Below, piece by piece: positions 56,219 through 64,000 of a DNA stretch of 64,000 nt. The stretch is from NCBI RefSeq assembly GCF_963576615.1, contig NC_088715.1, positions 24,580,499-24,644,498 on the forward strand. The letters are read 5' to 3'. Numbering within the stretch: the stretch's first letter is position 1; every line of letters begins with the position of its first letter. The notes beneath the pieces are model-generated. The model made no database searches, was not told the DNA's origin, and saw nothing but the letters and a program-made list of their open reading frames with translations. The stretch comes from Watersipora subatra. Taxonomy: Eukaryota; Bryozoa; Gymnolaemata; Cheilostomatida; Watersiporidae. Both the position numbers and the translations under genes were made by a program.

Positions 56219-56401
56219 TCACAGCGAGTCCATAAACTTCTGTAGTTGCTCATGCCAAAAGCCTGGGTTGTCAAGGTAGCAGGGGTGAACAGCATTAGGA
56301 ATTACACAGAGCTGAGGACTTCTGGGTAACTTCATAAGCACTCTTTGGCTCGCTTCTCCGATAGCATGGTCATTCTCTCCTTGGACCACCAGAGCCTTCA
56401 A
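56219..56401 (-). pseudogene. ABHD14-like terminal exon (copy 4, open, substituted)
   Basis: Minus strand: LKALVVQGENDHAIGEASQR, MKLPRSPQLCVIPNAVHPCY, LDNPGFWHEQLQKFMDSL and TGA, with acceptor CTCTAG. Catalytic-type Asp and His are present, but GENDH replaces GEKDH and the small Gly before His is Val. Open frame, orphan exon as in the other units. Confidence 0.6.
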
Positions 56402-58456
56402 CTAGAGAGTAATTACTAATGAAGACCAGTGAAATTAATATTTGTCTAAATTTTTGTTTTTTACGAGTCAATTACATCAATAATTTGATTTTGAACTAAA
56501 TAAATGACACTAAAACGAACTTTTGAACTTGGCAGATTGTTTATTACAAACTGTATTATAGATTCAGTATAAAAATTAACGGCGCAAACAGCAAATGAAC
56601 TGTGATTGCTGTGGCAAGTATGGTTACATTACACACATTGTTAAATCCCGGTATTGATTAGTATCTATACTAATAAATCCCACTTAGTCATTGTGTCTGT
56701 CTGTTAGTCTGGGTGCCCATTCTCACATGTTTGTCCGATTTTGTACAAACTTCACAAGCATTTGCTCCGTGACTTTCGCTGAGTCACTAAAAATATTTGG
56801 TTTAAAACTTATTAGAAGGTTTCTAAGAACCCGCCTCTTAAACATGGATTATATACTCAAAATTCACTTTTACATGCATCAAAGACAATTGCCAAGGACA
56901 TGTGTTAAGAACAAGTGACTTCAATGAATGTGTACATGCTGTGAAAGGAGTGTAGCAACTTGTGTTGAATATCTACTTGTATTCTGAAGGCTATCTGATT
57001 GATAATGCAAGAAATCTCAGACAAACCCAGGCTTGCTGCTAGTAAATTATAGACATGCAGTTGTCTTTCTAGACAGAATATAAAATTCTACCACTCGTAC
57101 ATTGTCACGCACTGATGTTATAATAGTACATGAATATTCTATCGTTGTATAACATCATGATCAAGTGTCTAAGATGTTGTCTAAATTGCTTCTGCAGCAT
57201 ACACAATCTATTTAAAAATAACTTTGTTGTTTCATAAACAAGTAATAAACACATTGTTCTGCATCAAGCTTGATTAAAACATATTTACAAATATTTTTTT
57301 TATTTTTTAGCTAGTGTGTTTTTGGTTTTTAGGTAAATGAATTTATAGAAGCAAAGTTGCAGACGCTACTATTAGCATGACAAAAGAAAAAGGCCTCTAT
57401 GAGTAATACGCAGTTTAAAAAAGAACACGAGCAGATAAGTCATAACACCTACAAATTACAGTCGGGTGTTGCTATGAAACAATCTGCACAATCTGGATGA
57501 GTTGCAAATGAATGAAAGGAAAGCTCTTTCAGTATTCACCAACAATGTCTGTCCTGCAGATATCATAGCCTTTAAACATTAATTACTCACAAAGACATTT
57601 CTACAGCTTCTAATGATACACGCGCTGATCCACTGCCAGCAAGGTCTCTCGAACACTATCATTGTACTCTAGATTACTGTTTCTTGCAGTAGCCTAGAGC
57701 ACTATCATTTTAATCTAGACTGCTGCAAATTTTTACTGGTTTCAGGGAATACAATTGGAATCCACGAGAATTCCAAAAGCACCTGGCTGAAATTTGACAT
57801 AAAAACCAAGATTTTAAATTTTACTATGTTATGATGACACGGACACCAACTACCTTATACCACACTAGTTTGATTTAGCTTTTGAGAAATTAAAATTAGC
57901 TCCATTGAGAGAAATAAATAGGCATGAACTTTATTTACGCTACTCAGGGCAAATCAGACTTGAGCGGTTATAAAATTACAAACAGGGAATTTTTGATGAA
58001 TTCTGAAAATGCAGAAACATGAAATATCTTCTTGAAATCTTTACTATATTAAGATTGTTGCCCATCCATATGTCTGAAGCCGTGGTTGAGGTTTGAGAAA
58101 AAGATTGCATGATGGAGGAATAGAACTTGTTTAGAATAGGATACTTATGCCCTACACTCGGTTGTGCATGAAACAAAAATTTGTAATGCATTTGCCTTGT
58201 TTGCACAATTATTGTAATAGATAAGTGGTCGGTACTGTTGTACTGTGTCATTACTGTTGGTGTTTATTACTGTTTAATAGTGCATTGCTAACTCATCAAA
58301 GCTGAATACTTCAGCTGATCGAAAGCTATAGAAACCTTTCAGAGCAAAGCTTTTGCAGGTGTTTAGAAAAGCATTAAAAAGATTTAATAACTTTTGCAGA
58401 CTAACCCGGGGAGATATTGAATATCAGCCCTCATTCACTCGGTTTCCTTGCTTCGA
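56402..58456. other. Unit spacer (copies c-d)
   Basis: Matches 33040-35050, including the Helitron-like start near 56666. No coding exon recognised. Confidence 0.5.
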
Positions 58457-58741
58457 ATGGATTTGGAGTTGACCTCTGCCGATGAATTTGACCTCTATCA
58501 TTTTAACGATTTAGAGTTGCGCTTTATCGATATTTCCAAAACTAGCGATGTATTCCTCAAAACAGAACTTGATAAAGTAAACTCACTTTTTGATCATTGT
58601 AACGTTTTAGTTCACTTTTCGTACACTTCTTGCACTAACTCAGTACCTGAGAATATTTCTCTCCTTGTTTTCATTATAGATGCCCTTTATATTACAAAGC
58701 GGTATCAGAATTTGCTAATTGCTTTACTGCTATTACTTTGA
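58457..58741 (+). CDS. 94-codon open frame conserved in three units, unrecognised
   Basis: ATG at 58457: MDLELTSADEFDLYHFNDLE, LRFIDISKTSDVFLKTELDK, NSLFDHCNVLVHFSYTSCTN, SVPENISLLVF...QNLLIALLLLL and TGA. The related segments at 35100-35426 and 46630-46920 share most of the sequence but have shifted frames or altered starts. This copy is the only fully open one. There is an acceptor-like TAACTTTTGCAG at 58389-58400, so it may be part of a terminal exon. The C-terminus is hydrophobic. No family recognised. Confidence 0.25.
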   Translation: MDLELTSADEFDLYHFNDLELRFIDISKTSDVFLKTELDKVNSLFDHCNVLVHFSYTSCTNSVPENISLLVFIIDALYITKRYQNLLIALLLLL

Positions 58742-60138
58742 AGGTCGAAAAAAATGACAGTCGCTTTTAGTAAACAAAATCTTTTTCAATGCCTGAAGAG
58801 TTAAACCTAGGAAAAGTTCGGCACCAGTTCAGTAGGAATCTGAACAATTGGTAGATGTAGTTATTTAATGAATAAGGTAATAAAATAAAGAGACAGGTAG
58901 TTTATCTCATCATTGTCATGTGAACAGCTTACCATTGGCAATAATACATGTAGTTAGAATATACCAGAATGGCAACATGATGGAATGTCCTGAATTTTCA
59001 ACTTTTGCTGGGAAAGCTTACTCAGGTATTGATTCAAATCTATTCGCAACGAGCGTTTTTATGATCTTGAATAGTAGTCTCACTGTAAACAACTTCGCAC
59101 AAATTTAGCAAAACGCAATGCCGACGAATTCATTCCGATTTTTCAGCTCCGATGATTTGAAGTGAAAGAAACTGCAAATCCAGTCAAAGCACGGAAAGCC
59201 AGAAATTAAAGTTGATGTTCCTTGATAGAGTAAGTGGTGAGTAGCATGGGTCCAGAAAAAATAAACAGATGCAATTCTAGAAACTAATACAAAAATAGAT
59301 TTAGGAAGAAGGAAACACAAGTGGAATACTCACATTGACCATCGCTTACAATTTTTTAAAGAGTTTGAGAGAAAGTTATATTACTTCACAATAATCTTAA
59401 AATTTTTACCACAATAATCTTTTATAATAGTCATTGCTATCTCCAATCCTGTAATAAACATGCAGTTAACTATGATGACATCTGAGAATTAGAAGTTGTC
59501 TACTCAGAGCCTTGAGTGTATCGCAGCGTCAGGTTGTCACGTCTGGGTTATTATTTTAGTAATATACACTTCATCATGCATTGCTTCATATCGTATTATA
59601 TTATATCATATTGCATACATGTATGATAAGAGATATTTTGTCGTATATAAACATAATATATAGTTATTAATATAACTAATAAAATATAATATTGTCGGTT
59701 AGTATATGATTGCTGAGTGCGTTATTCTCTATGGTAGAAAATTCAGTGAACTCGTCATTGTTCTGAAAAAGCCAGAGTTTTGAAAAGACGACAGCTGTCA
59801 ACATGTGCTTACAGGTGTTATTAGCCATTTTATTCTCTGACCAATGACGTAGATTCTTCCTTTGTGTAGTGTTAGGCCATAAAATGTACTAATAAAATGA
59901 CTCCGAAACACTTTACTTTTGTTCTTTTTAACAAATAATAAATGAGTGTAAGTCAGTCTATGTGACTTGACGTACTCTAGGAGACCACATCCAAATTAGA
60001 ATAACTTCTTTCACGATTTTAAAAATCTGAATGCTTAGGCAAACATTACATTTTTTTAGTAGTACATAGTAAGATATATCACTAGCTACAACACACACAG
60101 AGGGAGTGCATGAATTCAAATTTTTCAACAATCAACAA
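58742..60138. other. Upstream region of membrane-protein copy d
   Basis: 58742-59060 continues the unit. 59060-59500 has no counterpart in the other units, and its origin is unclear. From 59520 the conserved upstream sequence of the gene resumes. Confidence 0.45.
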
Positions 60139-60146
60139 TGACGTAA
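60139..60146 (+). promoter_or_regulatory. CRE-like TGACGTAA, copy d
   Basis: Same site as in copies a and b, 53 bases before the ATG; the surrounding sequence (CAATGACGTAATGACTTCGT) is also conserved. Confidence 0.3.
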
Positions 60147-60198
60147 TGACTTCGTGCCAACAATCAAACGCACTCGATTCTAGCATACGACAAGCGAG

Positions 60199-63004
60199 AT
60201 GTGTTCGTTTAAAGCTCTAACAGATATTCTTTTCTGCCTTTTTCTCTTCGCATTATTCATGCCTATTTCTATCATTACTATGGTGGCCAGTGTGATTGGG
60301 CAACTTATTTTACTCGGAATCGTCTGCTCTCCCATACTATTCCTGCTGAGGTGAGTAGAGCATTACTAATGCTTATGCTGGTTGACTTTGTTAGTAAATA
60401 TTTTGATATAGCTCAAGTTTTTACAGAAGAATGTAGAACATAGTTGTCCAACTGCAGTACTGTGTGTATCTTATAGGAACTGAGGCTATTATATCATTTT
60501 TCCTTTATGTGCAAAAAACAATAAGTACACAACCTAATATTCCTATCAGCGCAAAGAGCAAAACAGAATATTCTAGAATAGCAAACATTTCTGTAACAGC
60601 TCTGGTATAATACTGCATAATGTTTTACAAATCTATTATTCACTACATCATTGATGTCATCATACAGGAAGTTTATATTTAGTTATACTTATTTCCAATT
60701 TGATGAAATATTGAAATTGATCATAAGTGTGCTTGTGATGTGTTATTTACAGATTTACTTATACTGCTTGTTAGTTGGTTAGTTTATAAGTTTAGATGGT
60801 TAAAAACCTACTGAATATGTAACTGCAATTGTACTGACCTATAAGAAAATGTCTGCCTACATATTGGTACCCAGCATAGGCATAGCTTTTCTATGAAATC
60901 ATTGCCGTGATGTCGTATCAAAAGGTCATTATGCTCTAAAATATTAGTTATATCTGTTATATGAAAGTAAGTGCTAACTTTTCGGTTAAGAAATTAGTAG
61001 TATATTGGTTAAGTAACAATGAAATGATAATTTTTAAATAAATTATAAAAAGGGTATTGTCAAAACAAAGAGAAGACAACATCCTTTTTTTCCATAGCTG
61101 AAATAGCCTGTATAGTTGTGACAATGACCAATTATTTTTAATGTCATTTAGGTACAGTTATGATCAGGAAAAGGAGATTAGACTTTTCAAAAGACAGCTC
61201 TGTATGCATCAGGTAGAGTTTTCATCACCTCCACAAACTACAAGGTTTGTGCCTTCATTACCTCCAATTAAAGAGGTCGAAGAGATTGAAGAGGTCAAAA
61301 AAGCCATGCAGTTTGAAAGGAGTGACAAGGCTGGGTTTAAAGGTGAGAGCTACAAGATTAAAATATGAATAGCGTAAATAAAAACAGCCTTGAAAAAGGA
61401 GTAGAGCCAAGTTTCACTAAGGCTTGCTTTAATTTGAGAAGTTAACTAAAGTTTTCATAAAGCACCAGTACCCTGGCAGTCTGGTATGCCGTATGAGATC
61501 ATCAGGTGTAATAGCTATGTAGAGTGACAAGGCTATGTGTAAAGGTGAGAGATATAAAATTGCGATTTAAATAGAGTAAATAAAAACAGTCTTAGAAAGA
61601 AGCAAAGCCAAGTTTTGCCAACGTTTGGTTTGAATCTGGGAGATTCTTCCCCTAGAGTACAGCTAAAGTACAAGTGTTTTTATAAGGCTCTAGTACTCTA
61701 TCTTTTGTATCCATTTCATCCTAGCTTCTGTTGTCCATGTCTCTGTTTATGCCCATTACCATGTCCACCTCTATGTCGACATTCACATCTACGCTTATGT
61801 CTAGTTTTCTATCTACGTTTAAATCTATTTCTACCAATACATCCACAGATAGTTCCATGTCAATGTCTACATCTGGTTTTATGTCCATGTCCATATCAGC
61901 TTCCATCTCCACATCTATGTCCATGTGTTCATTTATGCCTATATCTATGTTGACAACAAGGTCTACATCTGGAGTACATCTATGGCTATGTATATGTCCC
62001 TGTTTATATCGCAGCCTCTGTCCGCAATCATGTCTAACTGTACATCCACATCTATGTCGGCGTCTAATTCTAAGTCTATGTTGATACCAATGTCAATTTT
62101 AATGTCTACATCAATGTTTATGATTATGCTTTTGTCCTTGTTCATGTCTGTGTCCATGTTCATTGTAATATCCACGTTTATGAGCGTCTATGTATCCACT
62201 TATGTTCTTATGTCTGAGTTTATGACTTTGTCCTTGTTTAAGGCTATATCTAGTTTTATGTCTATGACAACATCTGTCTAATTCTATGTCAATGCTCATG
62301 TGTATGTCTGTGCCTATGTTTGTAACCATGCGCACACTCTAATTCCCATCGATATCAATGTCTATGTCCCCATTCATGTCTACACCCGCTGCCATATCCA
62401 CATCAATGCCCATTTCCCATGCTCATCCTCTTTCCATTCAGATATTCTTGGCCAAACCCTTGCCTATGCCTGTGCCCTTGCCTATGTCCATGTACAAGCA
62501 CATGTACTGTAAATTTCTATGTCAATAATAACTTTCATGAGTTGAAACTATACATTGAATAGTATATGTTTATTTTACTCTGTACTAGTGTTAGTAAAAT
62601 TATTAACTTGGGTTTATTAATAATAATATGATTTTATCATTATTATTCTAGGTTACTATTGTGTTCCAGCTGATTGTTCCGACGATAATATGGACTTTAT
62701 GGGAGAAGACAAATCCGAGGAACAAAATGAAATACATAGTCAAATGCTTCTTGACAAAGAGATAACCTGTGAATATCAATTAAGAAGAGCCAAAAGAACA
62801 GAGCGTCTTAATGACCAAGAAGCTGACTCTATCATTGTAAGAGTTAACACTAGTGAGGACAGCGCTGCTAGCGTCAATCCTAGCACTGACCCAGAAAGTG
62901 GCTTCTTTGACATTTCAACAGCTAATTCGAGTGTGAAGAAGCCAAAATCGAATAAAAGACGACGTGGAATTCCATTATTTACTTCTTGTTTTGGTATCAA
63001 TTAA
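60199..63004 (+). CDS. Orphan two-TM membrane protein, copy d (intact, three exons)
   Basis: Exons 60199-60350, 61152-61342 and 62652-63004 join in phases 2 and 1 to an uninterrupted 231-codon frame. Residues 10-33 and 36-50 are hydrophobic (ILFCLFLFALFMPISIITMV; LILLGIVCSPILFLL), suggesting a membrane hairpin or signal peptide plus anchor. Exon 2 adds YSYDQEKEIRLFKRQ, a proline-containing linker and an acidic EVEEIEEVKK. Exon 3 is Asp/Glu/Ser-rich and ends in a basic tail KKPKSNKRRRGIPLFTSCF. A second acceptor 18 bases on (TTCCAG, exon from 62670) would drop six residues in frame. AATAAA lies at 63035. No known family recognised. Copies a, b and c share every exon present but are broken. Confidence 0.6.
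61343..61725 (+). repeat. Duplicated exon-2 end and donor inside intron 2 of copy d
   Basis: At 61521-61560 GAGTGACAAGGCTATGTGTAA, then AGGTGAGAGATATAAAAT, repeats the end of exon 2 and its donor. The stretch at 61465-61515 between the two is the short element also found at 1032-1080. Confidence 0.7.
61726..62500. repeat. Hexamer minisatellite in intron 2, copy d
   Basis: About 775 bases of TCTATG/TCCATG hexamers, slightly shorter than the other copies, with an internal loss near 61890. Confidence 0.9.
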
Positions 63005-63034
63005 TGTTAATGTTATTTCCCTTCTTGTTTCAAT

Positions 63035-63040
63035 AATAAA
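63035..63040 (+). terminator. Polyadenylation signal of copy d
   Basis: AATAAA 31 bases after the stop codon; the same signal follows copies a, b and f. Confidence 0.5.
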
Positions 63041-64000
63041 TATTAGTTTCTTCAAGAATTACTTGTTAACCCATAACTAACAGCTGCTATGAAATTGAAG
63101 TTATTTCTCTTCACTTGGTGTAACAAAATGTGTAACTAGCAAGAGTTATTGTTGCTGCTGACAGCACTGCTGCTGCATCCTCAAAAACATCCTCAGTTCT
63201 GAATCATGTTTAGTATTACTTGTCAAGTTTTAGGTTTGAAAAATCTTGTAAGAATTGCTAACTTATTTTTTCATACTTATAAGATATACCTGATACAAGT
63301 TAGTAATAAGTATCGGCTTAAAACTTGCAAAGCTTTCTAAACTATGAACATTCTTGTACAATTCAAATGGCGAGCAGACAACTTCTTAGTTTCACCGCAT
63401 GACTTCATCTGAGTTTCAGCTTATACAGCGAATTCATTTTCAGGATCTGCCATTGGCTGGTATTTTAACTTCACTTTCTCCTACTTACTTTCAAAGTGTT
63501 TGTATAAATTTCATGAAGCTGTCACTTTTTCTACAAGGATATATACGTTTGAAGGAGAAAACGTACCAACCGAGAGGGGCTAATTAGGAACAACATGGCA
63601 GTAAAGCCTTGTCAAGCTAGCATACTTGAAAGATGTATTGAAAAGAAGAATACAACCAGCTATAATAATTGTTAACACCACAAGGGAAAAAAGACAGCTT
63701 ATTTTTAGTCATTTTAATTGGATTATTAGTTGGCAAATATTATGAAAAGCTTCATCATAACTATATTCCTAGAGTTGACAACTAAAGCAGGTGCTACTGA
63801 GTCTACCATGAGTGTAGCAACTGCAATGCACATCTGAACACATAAATGAAACAAATAGTGCTGCAAAATGGAAGATAGTAACTACATCACTCCATGATTC
63901 AAGCTGCAACAAAAATACCATAATTACAAACGCGTGATTCATAAGACAAGACAAAATGAGTCAGCAAAAGGTGATGGCAAAAAATACATTCATTAATATT
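63041..64000. other. Unit spacer (copy d), cut by the window end
   Basis: Matches 31500-32450 and 54900-55850. By analogy a fifth ABHD14-like exon would be expected beyond the window end. Confidence 0.5.

Noticed and set aside
59060-59500. Possible transposon fragment upstream of copy d
   Set aside because: Unique to this unit, but no terminal repeats or recognisable protein motif were found.

Overview
Animal nuclear DNA, A+T-rich, with spliceosomal introns (GT...AG, matching phases), AATAAA signals, microsatellites and many decayed transposons. The tRNA-Ala genes have the invertebrate form (T-loop ATCGATG, G3:U70), and R4/Dong-type, jockey-superfamily, hAT and Ty3 relics are present. I read it as an invertebrate, possibly a lophotrochozoan; the species cannot be fixed from the sequence. 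It is not prokaryotic.

Left part (1-24 kb). After a stray exon of the repeated family described below, a decayed BED-finger hAT transposon (1784-5013, imperfect TIRs and 8-bp target duplication) carries a nested long-TIR MITE and a 47-bp palindrome. Then come a 31-bp tandem repeat that reiterates a splice-acceptor-like sequence, a 5'-truncated minus-strand R4/Dong-like retrotransposon sitting inside a TAA/TAG-type microsatellite, strong hairpins near 9.3 kb, two candidate exons, and a perfect 21-bp repeat (heptapeptide NKMLHDP, 10 copies). From about 11.4 to 24.2 kb a host gene lies on the + strand in small exons. It resembles an unnamed Golgi glycosyltransferase-like family and appears frameshifted in a T run. 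Its introns hold a full-length decayed R4/Dong-like element (about 15.0-18.4 kb), a Ty3/gypsy relic and AT microsatellites.

Right part (24.9-64 kb). This is a cluster of diverged tandem units of about 8 kb. A unit carries (i) on +, a three-exon gene for an unrecognised small membrane protein (two hydrophobic segments, acidic middle, basic tail), always with a hexamer minisatellite of about 0.8 kb in intron 2, and (ii) on -, a lone terminal exon of an ABHD14-like alpha/beta hydrolase. Only the last copy of the membrane gene (60199-63004) is open throughout; the others have stops, frameshifts, lost splice sites or lost exons. Secondary insertions differ between units: an endonuclease-deleted LINE (35.6-39.2 kb), a 799-bp non-autonomous hAT with empty sites in sister units, and a 5.9-kb array of 18 tRNA-Ala genes (48972-54900) with AGC, TGC and CGC anticodons plus one copy whose anticodon reads AAT.

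The best candidates for something undescribed are the orphan membrane-protein family with its intronic minisatellite, and the mixed-anticodon tRNA-Ala array. No function is claimed for the orphan family.
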